The notes beneath the pieces were generated by a model. It was not told the origin of the DNA. It did no database searches and was given only the letters and a program-made list of their open reading frames with translations. Shown piece by piece: positions 27,061 to 34,714 of a DNA stretch of 57,893 nucleotides; position 1 is the first letter of the stretch, and every line of letters begins with the position of its first letter. A program made the position numbers and the translations under genes. Source of the DNA: an uncultured Bacilli bacterium (lineage in GTDB: Bacteria; Bacillota_I; Bacilli_A; RF39; UBA660); contig CAKOHI010000009.1 of assembly GCA_934085585.1 (NCBI GenBank), forward strand, positions 1 to 57,893, written 5' to 3'.

Positions 27061-27088
27061 TTGTTATTTTTAATATTTGTGGTATACT
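27061..27088 (+). promoter_or_regulatory. tRNA promoter
   Basis: TTGTTA (27061), 16-base spacer, TATACT (27083), ten bases before the tRNA. Confidence 0.6.
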
Positions 27089-27098
27089 AATATTAGTT

Positions 27099-27174
27099 GC
27101 TGGAATAGCTCAGTTGGTAGAGCAATGCCCTCGTAACGCATAGGTCATAGGTTCGAGTCCCATTTCCAGCACCA
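27099..27174 (+). tRNA. tRNA-Thr (anticodon CGT)
   Basis: 76 nt with encoded CCA. Perfect 7-pair acceptor stem (GCTGGAA / TTCCAGC), D arm GCTC/GAGC, anticodon loop CTCGTAA, and T loop TTCGAGT. Two stem positions do not pair: C31-C39 at the base of the anticodon loop and A51-C63 in the T stem. It reads ACG, a rare codon in an AT-rich genome. Confidence 0.92.
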
Positions 27175-27186
27175 AAAAAAATAACT

Positions 27187-27228
27187 AATGCTCTTAAATC
27201 AGAAATGAAAATAGAGCATTTTTAATTT
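27187..27228 (+). terminator. Intrinsic terminator after the tRNA
   Basis: AATGCTCT pairs with AGAGCATT over an 18-base loop, followed by a T-rich tail. Confidence 0.6.
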
Positions 27229-27244
27229 TATATTAAATTTTATA

Positions 27245-27273
27245 TATACAAAAAGTATACTATATGCTATAAT
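27245..27273 (+). promoter_or_regulatory. Promoter of the rlmB operon
   Basis: TATACA (27245), 17-base spacer, TATAAT (27268); AAAGGAGG lies before the ATG. Confidence 0.6.
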
Positions 27274-27300
27274 ATGATTATCAAAAAGGAGGAATAAAAA

Positions 27301-27966
27301 ATGCGTGTATACGGAATGAATGTTTTAAAAGAATTAGATAAAAAGAAAATTAAAAAAGTATTTACATCAAGAAAAGAAGTTTGCACATATTGCCAAGAAA
27401 ACAAAATAAAATATGAAATGGTTGATAATCATTTATTAAATAAAATGTGTGAATATAATCATCAAGGAGTAGTGATTGAGGCTTTTGACTACGATTATTA
27501 TACAATCGAAGATTTAGAAGGAGATTTAGTTTTAATATTAGACCATTTAGAAGATCCCCATAACTTCGGAGCAATTATCAGAACTTGCGCTGCTGTAGGT
27601 GTAAAATCTATAATAATCCCTAAAGATAGAAGTGTCGGAGTAACAGATGTTGTAGTAAAAACAAGTGTAGGAACAATAAATTATGTAAAAATAATAATGG
27701 TTAATAACCTTGTTGCAACAATAAAAACTTTAGAAAAAAAAGGATACTTTGTTTATGCAGCATCCATGGAAGGTGAAGATTTTAGAAAAATTGATTATAG
27801 TGACAAAAGAGTTTTAGTTATCGGAAATGAAGGATCTGGAGTAAGTAGATTAGTAAAAGAAAATAGTGATGTTTTAATAAGTATACCGATGAATAAAAAT
27901 GTTGAAAGCCTAAACGCATCAGTAGCAGCAAGTATATTAATCTATCATATGGGGATAAATGGATAA
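27301..27966 (+). CDS. rlmB: 23S rRNA (guanosine-2'-O-)-methyltransferase RlmB, TrmH family
   Basis: 221 residues, somewhat short for the family. A short L30e-like N-terminal domain (RVYGMNVLKELDK, about 1-70) precedes a SPOUT knot: LILDHLEDPHNFGAIIRTC, VIGNEGSGVSRLVKE and SIPMNKNVESLNASVAASI. These are the three SpoU motifs. It should 2'-O-methylate G2251 of 23S rRNA or a related RNA. Its place directly before a sigma factor, secE and nusG matches the Bacilli order rlmB - yacP - sigH - rpmG - secE - nusG. It overlaps the next gene by 8 bases. Confidence 0.9.
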   Translation: MRVYGMNVLKELDKKKIKKVFTSRKEVCTYCQENKIKYEMVDNHLLNKMCEYNHQGVVIEAFDYDYYTIEDLEGDLVLILDHLEDPHNFGAIIRTCAAVGVKSIIIPKDRSVGVTDVVVKTSVGTINYVKIIMVNNLVATIKTLEKKGYFVYAASMEGEDFRKIDYSDKRVLVIGNEGSGVSRLVKENSDVLISIPMNKNVESLNASVAASILIYHMGING

Positions 27967-28546
27967 GATAAGTGATTCAGAACTTATAATGCTATGTCGA
28001 GAAAACATAGAAGATGCTGAAGAAATTTTAAATAAAAAATATGATAAGATTATAAAAACTATAATAAAAAATAATATGGTAACATTAAAACAATTAAATA
28101 TTGCAACAGATGACTTATATACTGAATGTTTTGAAGTTTATCGCAATGCTGTTGATAATTATAGTAATTTAAGAAAAGCTTGCTTAAATACATATGTAAC
28201 TACTATTATCAATAGAAAAATAAAAAAGTCAATTCTAAATCAAATAAGAAAAAATAAAAAGTACACTATAGTTTTTATTAATGATTTAATGAATAATCAA
28301 GACAACAAATTTATTATAGATAACAAAGCCAAGGATCCTCTCGATGTAATATGTGAAAAGGAAAATATTGAATCGATTAATAACATTATATTACAAAAAT
28401 TAAATATTAAGGAAATAAATACATTAGTTTTATTAACTGAAGGTTTTAAATGTAGTGAAATAGCAAAAATATTAAAAAGAGATTATTATTGTATTTATAG
28501 AACTATAAAATCTATTAGAAGAAAGTTAATTCCAGAGTTAATTTAA
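27959..28546 (+). CDS. Sigma-70 family factor, SigH-like by position
   Basis: 195 residues. Helical region 2-like segment (DAEEILNKKYDKIIKTII, DLYTECFEVYRNAVDNY) and a C-terminal region 4 helix-turn-helix (FKCSEIAKILKRDYYCIYRT, IKSIRRKL). Sequence divergence is high, but the gene lies exactly where sigH sits in Bacilli, between rlmB and secE. SigH starts stationary-phase, sporulation and competence programmes there. Start ATG overlaps rlmB by 8 bases, suggesting coupled translation. Confidence 0.75.
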   Translation: MDKISDSELIMLCRENIEDAEEILNKKYDKIIKTIIKNNMVTLKQLNIATDDLYTECFEVYRNAVDNYSNLRKACLNTYVTTIINRKIKKSILNQIRKNKKYTIVFINDLMNNQDNKFIIDNKAKDPLDVICEKENIESINNIILQKLNIKEINTLVLLTEGFKCSEIAKILKRDYYCIYRTIKSIRRKLIPELI

Positions 28547-28555
28547 GTAAATAGC

Positions 28556-28584
28556 TTGCATTTTAAGAATTATTATGCTATATT
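28556..28584 (+). promoter_or_regulatory. Promoter of secE-nusG
   Basis: TTGCAT (28556), 17-base spacer, TATATT (28579). The predicted start near 28591 coincides with the hairpin at 28592. Confidence 0.5.
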
Positions 28585-28591
28585 ATTAATG

Positions 28592-28610
28592 AACACGAAA
28601 GTGTTTTTTT
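28592..28610 (+). terminator. Small hairpin with T run before secE
   Basis: AACAC-GAAA-GTGTT followed by further T. It can stop read-through from the sigma gene or act as a 5' cap structure on the secE message. Confidence 0.5.
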
Positions 28611-28629
28611 AAATGGAGGTTTTTAAGCT

Positions 28630-28896
28630 ATGACAAAAGAAACAAAAGAAGCAAAAAAAGTAACAAAAGTTACTAAAGAAGCCAAGAAAAATAATGTAAA
28701 AACAAAAAAAGAAAAGAAAGGTCCTAAAGAAAGTTATTTTAAAAAAGTAAACAAAGAACTTAAACTTGTTAAATGGCCAACATTAAAAGAAGTATTAAAA
28801 TATACAATATCAACAATTGTATTTTGTATAATTTTATGTTGTTTATTTATGGTATTAAACGTTATATTATCAATAGTAAAAGGATGGTTAGCATAA
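28630..28896 (+). CDS. secE: Preprotein translocase subunit SecE
   Basis: 88 residues. A long lysine-rich N-terminal extension (residues 1-36) precedes the conserved amphipathic motif KKVNKELKLVKWPTLKEVLK and a single membrane helix (~55-82), as in Gram-positive SecE. It clamps SecY in the Sec translocon. RBS GGAGG. The TAA stop shares its last base with the nusG ATG. The ribosomal gene rpmG, usual just upstream, is missing. Confidence 0.93.
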   Translation: MTKETKEAKKVTKVTKEAKKNNVKTKKEKKGPKESYFKKVNKELKLVKWPTLKEVLKYTISTIVFCIILCCLFMVLNVILSIVKGWLA

Positions 28897-29429
28897 TGGA
28901 AAAACTTTGGTACGTAGTAAATACTTATTCAGGACATGAAAATAAAGTAAAAGAAAAATTAGAAGCAAGAACAGAATCAATGGGAATGCAAGATTACATA
29001 TTTCGTGTAATTGTTCCTGAAACAACAGAAGTTGAAGTAAAAGATGGAGTAAAAAAAGAAAAAGTTAAAAAAATGTTCCCAGGATATGTTTTAGTAGAAA
29101 TGATAATGACTGATGAAGCATGGTATATAGTAAGAAATACTCCGGGAGTTACAGGATTCATTGGTTCAAGCGGAAAGGGAGCAAAACCAACACCATTACT
29201 TCCTCAAGAAATTGACAGAATTCTTGCAAATATGGGTATGAGTAGAGTAGATGTAGAATCTGAACTACAAGTTGGGGACACAGTAAATATTGTTGATGGA
29301 CCATTTAGTGGAATGACTGGTAAAGTTGATAATATAGATCTTGAAAATAATAGATTAAATATTATAATTGACTTATTTGGTCAAGAAACAAATGTTGATG
29401 TAGAAGTATATCAAGTTAGCAAAATATAA
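28896..29429 (+). CDS. nusG: Transcription termination/antitermination factor NusG
   Basis: 177 residues from the ATG at 28896. NGN domain (KLWYVVNTYSGHENKVKEKL, FPGYVLVEMIM, WYIVRNTPGVTGFIG) and C-terminal KOW domain (GDTVNIVDGPFSGMTGKVDN). It binds RNA polymerase and couples transcription to Rho, NusE or pausing. It is directly fused in reading order to secE by the TAATG junction. A hairpin at 29433 ends the unit. Confidence 0.96.
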   Translation: MEKLWYVVNTYSGHENKVKEKLEARTESMGMQDYIFRVIVPETTEVEVKDGVKKEKVKKMFPGYVLVEMIMTDEAWYIVRNTPGVTGFIGSSGKGAKPTPLLPQEIDRILANMGMSRVDVESELQVGDTVNIVDGPFSGMTGKVDNIDLENNRLNIIIDLFGQETNVDVEVYQVSKI

Positions 29430-29432
29430 TTA

Positions 29433-29464
29433 AAAAGTTGAAGGTTTTTAATCTTCAGCTTTTT
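29433..29464. terminator. Bidirectional terminator between nusG and the glycosyltransferase gene
   Basis: AGTTGAAG pairs with CTTCAGCT; T runs follow on both strands. It overlaps the last codons of the minus-strand gene. Confidence 0.8.
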
Positions 29465-30530
29465 GTATGCTTTCAAATATTTTTAAATTATTTTTAATTC
29501 TTTCATTATTAGGGTTAATTTTTAAAGCTAATTTAGCATTCTTAACTGCATCCTTGTAATAATTTAGATTAAAATAAGCTATAGATAATAAATCATATAA
29601 TGTTTCATCATAACTAAACACTTCATTTATATAAGTTTTGGGATTGTTTTTAATTTTTAATGCTTTTTTTCCATATTTACAAACATTATTATAATCTTCT
29701 AAGGTATAATAAAGTATGGCTAATTCAATATATGGATCCCTTAAATATGGAGCTTCTTTAATTGCTTTTTGTAACCACATTTCCGCCTCGTCATATCTAT
29801 TTAAATTTTTATAACATCTAGAAATGAATCTCATAGATGCACATCTTTCATCTTTCCATGTGGCAGATTCTAATCTTAAATGCTTAATTAAAGTATCAAT
29901 TGCATCATTCCATCTTCCATAATACATATATTCTCTTCCCAAATAATGCATATTTCTATCATTCAAAGGATTTTCTCGAACAGATAATTCAAGCAAAGGT
30001 AAATAATTAGCTCGAGACTTTTCTCTATCTGGATAATGGTTAATTATGATATTATCAGTAAAAATTTGCTTTTCTTCATGATCAAACTCAAGAACTTCAT
30101 GAACAGGATTTACCCATTTGCATCCAATTCTTTTATGTATTTTATCTGCATAAAAACTTATCTTAGGTATACTATTTTCAATATACCAATTATAAATATA
30201 TTTTATTCTATCTGTATCGTTTTCCCAAATTTTTAAAATTTCTTCTTTCCAACCAGGCATCATTATTTCATCTAAATCTAGAGAAATACATATGTCATAT
30301 TCATTAGGAATCATTTTTAATGCTTCATTTCTTGCAACATCAAAGCGCCATGGATTTATTATTTTTTTCTTAACAACAACTCTATGCCTTCTTAACTTTT
30401 CCCTAGTTTTATCACTTGATCCAGTATCTAAAACAAATATGCCATCAGCATCTTTTACAGATTCATACCATCTATCTACAAAATTCTCTTCATTTTTGCA
30501 TATTGCATATACGCATATTTTTTTTATAAT
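29448..30530 (-). CDS. Family 2 glycosyltransferase with TPR tail; start codon unclear
   Basis: About 360 residues. The frame is open through the GT-A start ICVYAICKNEENFVDRW, VLDTGSSDKT, INPWRFDVARNEAL and the metal-binding ISLDLDEIM. Helical TPR units fill the C-terminal half (YLGREYMYYGRWNDAI, AIKEAPYLRDPYIELAILYY, ALKINPNNERIKNN). It should transfer a sugar from a nucleotide donor. No ATG, GTG or TTG lies in frame before the GT-A domain; AGAGGG precedes ATA-ATT-ATA (30533-30525), so initiation is at ATT/ATA or the start codon has mutated. The first in-frame ATG (30314) would delete the first 70 residues, including the nucleotide-binding strand. It lies 29 bases after the collagen-like gene, its probable substrate. 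Confidence 0.7.
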   Translation of the reverse strand: MIKKICVYAICKNEENFVDRWYESVKDADGIFVLDTGSSDKTREKLRRHRVVVKKKIINPWRFDVARNEALKMIPNEYDICISLDLDEIMMPGWKEEILKIWENDTDRIKYIYNWYIENSIPKISFYADKIHKRIGCKWVNPVHEVLEFDHEEKQIFTDNIIINHYPDREKSRANYLPLLELSVRENPLNDRNMHYLGREYMYYGRWNDAIDTLIKHLRLESATWKDERCASMRFISRCYKNLNRYDEAEMWLQKAIKEAPYLRDPYIELAILYYTLEDYNNVCKYGKKALKIKNNPKTYINEVFSYDETLYDLLSIAYFNLNYYKDAVKNAKLALKINPNNERIKNNLKIFESIQKAED

Positions 30531-30558
30531 TATACCCTCTTTCTCTAAATTATATAAA

Positions 30559-31449
30559 TTAATTTCCTAAATATTCTATAATTATCGTAACTGGTGAATT
30601 AACAAAATAAGAGTTACTATTAATATTTTTCAAATCTGGTGTTTTTAAATATATACTATGATTTGATAAATTAACTAGATTATATTCGACATTTGTATCT
30701 AAAACAACAAGTATACCATCCGCGGTTATTTCTCTAGATACTTCATCAGGTATAAATGCACTTGCTCCAATATAAATATTATCAGAATCCTTTGGTTTAA
30801 AACCTAAAGCCACAAAATCTTTATTAGAATCAAAATTAGTATCATTTTTTTTAACGTATGCGTTAACTTTAAATGACACTTTAAAATGTCCAATTTTCCT
30901 AAATTTTATTGTATCGTTTTCCAACATAACAATATTTTTATTATCAATTTCTTTCCTCGTTAAAGGAAGATTTCCCAATTCTTTAACTTCAATACCATCA
31001 TTAGTAAAATTATCAATAAATTTTGCTAAATATGCCATTTCTATTAAACTTGGTCCTTGAGGTCCAGTTGGTCCAATATCTCCTTTTTCGCCTTTTATTC
31101 CATCAAAACCTTGTGGAATATAAAAATCTATTGTGTGAGTTTTGCCATCGTAAGTATCTTCAACTCTAGCTCTAGCATTAGCGTCTAAAGTTTCTGTTTT
31201 ACCTACCAAAATTCTATCTCCATTACCATCGCTACCTTTAGGTATGTAAAAATCTAAAATAGCATTGGTATTAGTTCCAGTATTTTGTACTCTAGCTTTT
31301 TGATTGGAATTAAGAGTATAAGTTTCTCCAACCTCAATAGTAGCAGGCCCAGCAGGTCCTGTAGGTCCAGGAATTGGCATGCAAGTATAAATTGGCCCAT
31401 CCAATTTTGCACATTTTACTTTTTTTTGAGCTTTTTCCAAATTATTCAT
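30559..31449 (-). CDS. Collagen-like surface protein
   Basis: 296 residues. Two interrupted Gly-X-Y stretches (GPTGPAGPATIEVGE near residue 29; GIKGEKGDIGPTGPQGPS near 116) alternate with repeats of a beta module ending DFYIP(K/Q)G. The C-terminal ~160 residues form a globular domain resembling the trimerising heads of BclA-type exosporium proteins. No classical signal peptide. GGGGG precedes the ATG. Collagen-like threonines are typical glycosylation sites, and a glycosyltransferase gene follows directly. Surface or spore-coat location is inferred. Confidence 0.8.
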   Translation of the reverse strand: MNNLEKAQKKVKCAKLDGPIYTCMPIPGPTGPAGPATIEVGETYTLNSNQKARVQNTGTNTNAILDFYIPKGSDGNGDRILVGKTETLDANARARVEDTYDGKTHTIDFYIPQGFDGIKGEKGDIGPTGPQGPSLIEMAYLAKFIDNFTNDGIEVKELGNLPLTRKEIDNKNIVMLENDTIKFRKIGHFKVSFKVNAYVKKNDTNFDSNKDFVALGFKPKDSDNIYIGASAFIPDEVSREITADGILVVLDTNVEYNLVNLSNHSIYLKTPDLKNINSNSYFVNSPVTIIIEYLGN

Positions 31450-31538
31450 AGTTATTCAACCCCCTTAAGATATAGTATGTTAAAAAGATACTTTTAAATA
31501 ATTACCATGCCTAAAAGCGTAAATAAAAAGTAAATTGA

Positions 31539-31567
31539 TTTACATAGAATTTATAGCATGATATAAT
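31539..31567 (+). promoter_or_regulatory. Promoter of the frameshifted mini-gene and isochorismatase gene
   Basis: TTTACA (31539), 17-base spacer, TATAAT (31562), then GGAGG at 31584. Confidence 0.65.
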
Positions 31568-31592
31568 AAATTAAAGATAATACGGAGGTAAT

Positions 31593-31767
31593 ATGATGAG
31601 AGATACAGAAGTTAGCAACAATGCAATTTGTAAATCAATAGAAAAAAACAGTTGATGAAAGGATTCAAACTCTTCTTGAAAGAATTGAAAAAAACAAAGA
31701 AAAACTAGGAGAAAATTCTTTATTAGAAAGGTATAATGATATATATGAAAAATGCTTTAAAGACTAA
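31593..31767 (+). pseudogene. Small coiled-coil gene with +1 frameshift at an A7 run
   Basis: ATG at 31593 with GGAGG four bases upstream opens a frame that stops at TGA after 20 codons (CKSIEKNS). Removing one A from the A7 run gives a continuous frame to TAA at 31765: TVDERIQTLLERIEKNKEKL then GENSLLERYNDIYEKCF. The joined product would be about 57 residues and amphipathic-helical. A good promoter and RBS argue that the gene is or was used. The cause is a homopolymer change, polymerase slippage, or a sequence error. It overlaps the next gene by 32 bases. Confidence 0.6.
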
Positions 31768-32248
31768 CAAAAAATTATTACTAATAATCGATGTTCAAAA
31801 TAATTTTATAAATCATAATACTAAAAATATACCATTAAAAATAGAAAAGTTAATTAAAAAAAACAAGTTTGATTACATTGCCTATACTAAGTTTATTAAC
31901 GATATAAATAGTAGATTTTATAAAGTATTAAATTACAAAGGTTGCATAAGTGACTATGATAGAAAAATAGTTTTAGATACAGGCGATAATAAAATATTTA
32001 ATAAAAAAATTTACTCTGCAGTAAATGATGAATTTAAAACTTACGTTAAAGAAAATGACATAAACTCAATATTTTTATGTGGTATAGATACAGATGCATG
32101 TGTTTTAAAAACCGCAGTTGATTTATTTGAAAACAATATAGATGTAAAAGTAATTGAACATTGTTGCATGAGTCATTCAGGAAAAAAATATCATAATTAT
32201 GCTATTAAAATGCTAAAAAAACTAATTGGTAAAGATAATATAATTTAA
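31736..32248 (+). CDS. Isochorismatase-fold cysteine hydrolase
   Basis: 170 residues. Core marks of the superfamily: KLLLIIDVQNNFI (catalytic Asp), a central lysine-containing loop (KIYSAVND), and CGIDTDACVLKTAVDLF with the nucleophilic cysteine, then VKVIEHCCMSHSG. Members hydrolyse amides such as nicotinamide or isochorismate; the substrate cannot be named. It follows the frameshifted mini-gene and precedes a broken C39-like gene by 9 bases. Confidence 0.82.
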   Translation: MIYMKNALKTNKKLLLIIDVQNNFINHNTKNIPLKIEKLIKKNKFDYIAYTKFINDINSRFYKVLNYKGCISDYDRKIVLDTGDNKIFNKKIYSAVNDEFKTYVKENDINSIFLCGIDTDACVLKTAVDLFENNIDVKVIEHCCMSHSGKKYHNYAIKMLKKLIGKDNII

Positions 32249-32257
32249 GGAGGATAC

Positions 32258-32819
32258 ATGAAAACACCTTTAAAATTTCAAATAACAGAATATGATTATG
32301 GAACCGTATCCCTTTTAAATGCTTTTAGTTATTTATTTGACCGTGAAAAAATACCAGCTCTATTAGTTAAACAAGTATATAAATTTATGCTTGATTGCTA
32401 TGATGAAAATGACAATCTCGGTAATGGAGGAACAAGCAAAGATGCAACAAAAAAAATAACCAGTTTGATTACAAAATATACAAAGGAAAATAATTTTTGC
32501 GTTACATGTGAAAGATTAACATCACATGATATTAATTATGAAAATATAAATCTTTGTTTAAAAAAATAAAGGAGTTATTTTTGCACGATGTTGGCAAACT
32601 CAAGAACACTATATAATTATAACTAAGATTAAGCGTAATAAAGTTTATGTTTTTGATCCTTATTATTTAGATAAAACATATTATGACAAAGACAAACAAG
32701 TAAAAATTATTTTTAATAAACCATTTACACATAATCGAATAATATCCGTTAAACGATTTTTTCAGAAACACACAAGGATTTTTCTTTGGGACCCATCGAA
32801 AATAGAGAATGTGTTTTAA
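32258..32819 (+). pseudogene. C39-like peptidase gene, frameshifted and lacking its catalytic cysteine
   Basis: ATG at 32258 with AAGGAGG. The frame stops at TAA 32567, just after an A7 run; removing one A continues it as NKGVIFARCWQTQEHYIII and KVYVFDPYYLDKTYYD to TAA at 32817 (about 186 residues). The joined product matches C39-like proteins that begin QITEYDCGTVSLLNAFSYLF. Here the cysteine is replaced by tyrosine (TEYDYGTVS), while the histidine and DPYY parts persist. Two independent lesions point to decay. No clear partner is affected. Confidence 0.75.
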
Positions 32820-32841
32820 TACGAAAGACGAAAGGTGAAAC

Positions 32842-33558
32842 ATGAAAGTAAAAGTAATAGGTTCAGGAAGTATGTGGACAAAATATAATAGTGCATGCTA
32901 CCTAATTGATGAAGATATAATGGTGGATTTTCCAAATGGTGCATGTAAATATTTATATAGAATAAATATTAAACCAAATAGTATTAATCATATTTTATTA
33001 ACTCATTTCCATGGTGATCATTATTTTGATATGCCATTTTATATATTAAACAAATCCAAAAGTGATAATAAAAAAGTAAATGTTTACTGTTCAAAAGAAG
33101 GTAAAAGAAAAATTTATAAAATTGGAAACCTAGCATTTCCAAATTCTTTCAAAGAAGCTTGCATTGCTACAAATTTATCATATAATTTTAATGTCAGTTT
33201 TATGATAAATCCATACAAAGTTAACAAATTACTTGTTGATCACGGAAGAATGAGACCAGCGTATGGCTACATATTTAACGTTAATGAAAAATATGTCGGA
33301 TTTACCGGAGATACAGCACTTTGTAAAAATGTGGAAATGATGTCAGAAAAATGTAGTTATCTATTTTGTGATTGCATGTTAATAAAAGGACATAAAAAAC
33401 ACATGGGAATTGATAATATAAAGTATCTAACTAATAAGTATAAAACATGTATATTTGTTGTGAGTCATCTTGATGATGAAACCAGAGAATTATTAAAAGA
33501 ATTGAATATTAAAAATGTTATAGTTCCTGACGATGGTGAAGAATTTACAATTAACTAA
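32842..33558 (+). CDS. MBL-fold metallo-hydrolase
   Basis: 238 residues. The zinc-binding motif HFHGDH (in LLTHFHGDHYFDMPFY) is intact, followed by VDHGRMRPAYGYIF, FTGDTALC (metal-bridging Asp) and VVSHLDDETRELL. The order resembles the ribonuclease Z / small phosphodiesterase branch, but the residues that define tRNase Z are not evident. AAAGGTGA before the ATG. Confidence 0.85.
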   Translation: MKVKVIGSGSMWTKYNSACYLIDEDIMVDFPNGACKYLYRINIKPNSINHILLTHFHGDHYFDMPFYILNKSKSDNKKVNVYCSKEGKRKIYKIGNLAFPNSFKEACIATNLSYNFNVSFMINPYKVNKLLVDHGRMRPAYGYIFNVNEKYVGFTGDTALCKNVEMMSEKCSYLFCDCMLIKGHKKHMGIDNIKYLTNKYKTCIFVVSHLDDETRELLKELNIKNVIVPDDGEEFTIN

Positions 33559-33573
33559 TATCTTTTCCAAAAG

Positions 33574-33602
33574 TTGTTAATAAAATAATTTTGTATTATA
33601 AT
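33574..33602 (+). promoter_or_regulatory. Promoter of the HD-domain gene
   Basis: TTGTTA (33574), 17-base spacer, TATAAT (33597). Confidence 0.6.
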
Positions 33603-33618
33603 ATTAATACGGAGAAAA

Positions 33619-34392
33619 ATGATGAAAAAAGATAAGGTTTATTTAAAGTATAAAGAATTTACTAAGCAATATAAATTAACTAATTATGACACAAAAAAAT
33701 TGTGGAAAATAATTGAACCAATTGCAACTCATGAAGAATTTGTTAAAAGATGTAGTGATCCATATTTTCATCATGATATAAAAACCCTCGGAGACCATAT
33801 TCTTTGTGATGCCATTGTAACATATAAGCTGGCAACTAAGCTTAAAAGAAAAAAACATGCAATGAAAAATATAAATGTTGAACTAGCAGTAGTAATAGCA
33901 ATGTTTCATGATTTATATGAATTGCCATGGCAAAATATAGATATAAAGAAAATAATGCGAAATAAACATGGCTTTGTTCATCCAATCGAAGCTATCACTA
34001 ATGCCATCACCTGGTATCCAGAATATTTTGAAAATAAGGATAAAGCTATGATTATAATTGATGGCGTAATACATCATATGTTTCCTTTGGCAGTAAGAAG
34101 AATAGATAACACCGATATGGAACTTAACAACAAAGAAAAGTATGAAAAGTTACCAAAAAAATATAAAGATATGATTAAATTATCCACTGATATTGGTAAA
34201 ATTGGCCATTATTCTTTAAGAAAAACATTTTTTGTAGAGGGTAGAATTATGTCAAAAGCAGATAAACTTGTAGCATTAAGAAAAGATATTGGTTCATTTT
34301 ATGGTTATCTAGCTCTTTTAAGTGGTAAGAATAAAAATATTAAGATAAAACATAATAAAAAAGGTGATAATAGTGAATATAAACATAAATAA
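33619..34392 (+). CDS. HD-domain phosphohydrolase
   Basis: 257 residues. Metal-binding HD residues can be followed: HHDIKTLGDHILCDAIV (H), AMFHDLYELPW (HD) and MSKADKLVALRKD (D). The superfamily hydrolyses nucleotides or cyclic nucleotides; the long spacing and the INAITWYPEYF-like region do not let me choose a substrate. CGGAG before the ATG. It overlaps the next gene by 20 bases. Confidence 0.8.
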   Translation: MMKKDKVYLKYKEFTKQYKLTNYDTKKLWKIIEPIATHEEFVKRCSDPYFHHDIKTLGDHILCDAIVTYKLATKLKRKKHAMKNINVELAVVIAMFHDLYELPWQNIDIKKIMRNKHGFVHPIEAITNAITWYPEYFENKDKAMIIIDGVIHHMFPLAVRRIDNTDMELNNKEKYEKLPKKYKDMIKLSTDIGKIGHYSLRKTFFVEGRIMSKADKLVALRKDIGSFYGYLALLSGKNKNIKIKHNKKGDNSEYKHK

Positions 34393-34714
34393 AGTTAAAA
34401 TTGTAGTAATGGTTCCAAGGAATTGTGTCGATAATTTAAGAGAGTTAATTTGTGCAACTGGAGCAGGGGCAATAGGTAATTATACAGATTGTTCAGTATC
34501 CACAAAAGTAATTGGAACATTTAAACCAAATATGAAAGCTAATCCAACTATTGGCAAAAAAGAAAAATTAGAAAAAGTAAAAGAAACTAAATTAGAAATA
34601 ATTTGTAATGTTGAAAAAGTAAAAGAAGTTTTAAAAATAATTAAAAAAAATCATCCATATGAGACACCAGGCATTGATATCATACCATTAATGGATGAAA
34701 GTTATTTTAATTAA
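34373..34714 (+). CDS. YqfO/NIF3-like PII-fold domain protein
   Basis: 113 residues, starting GTG at 34373 after AAAGGTGA. KIVVMVPRNCVDNLRELICA, GAGAIGNYTDCSVST, FKPNMKANPTIGKKEKLEKV and HPYETPGIDIIPL are the signature blocks of the ferredoxin-like insert domain of YqfO/NIF3 proteins (CutA/PII-like fold). Stand-alone forms are common in Firmicutes and lack an assigned role. Its stop overlaps the converging TetR gene by 4 bases. Confidence 0.82.
   Translation: MNININKVKIVVMVPRNCVDNLRELICATGAGAIGNYTDCSVSTKVIGTFKPNMKANPTIGKKEKLEKVKETKLEIICNVEKVKEVLKIIKKNHPYETPGIDIIPLMDESYFN

Noticed and set aside
30292..30570. Plus-strand frame opposite the glycosyltransferase start
   Set aside because: It is the complement of the conserved GT-A domain, with no ribosome-binding site or family.
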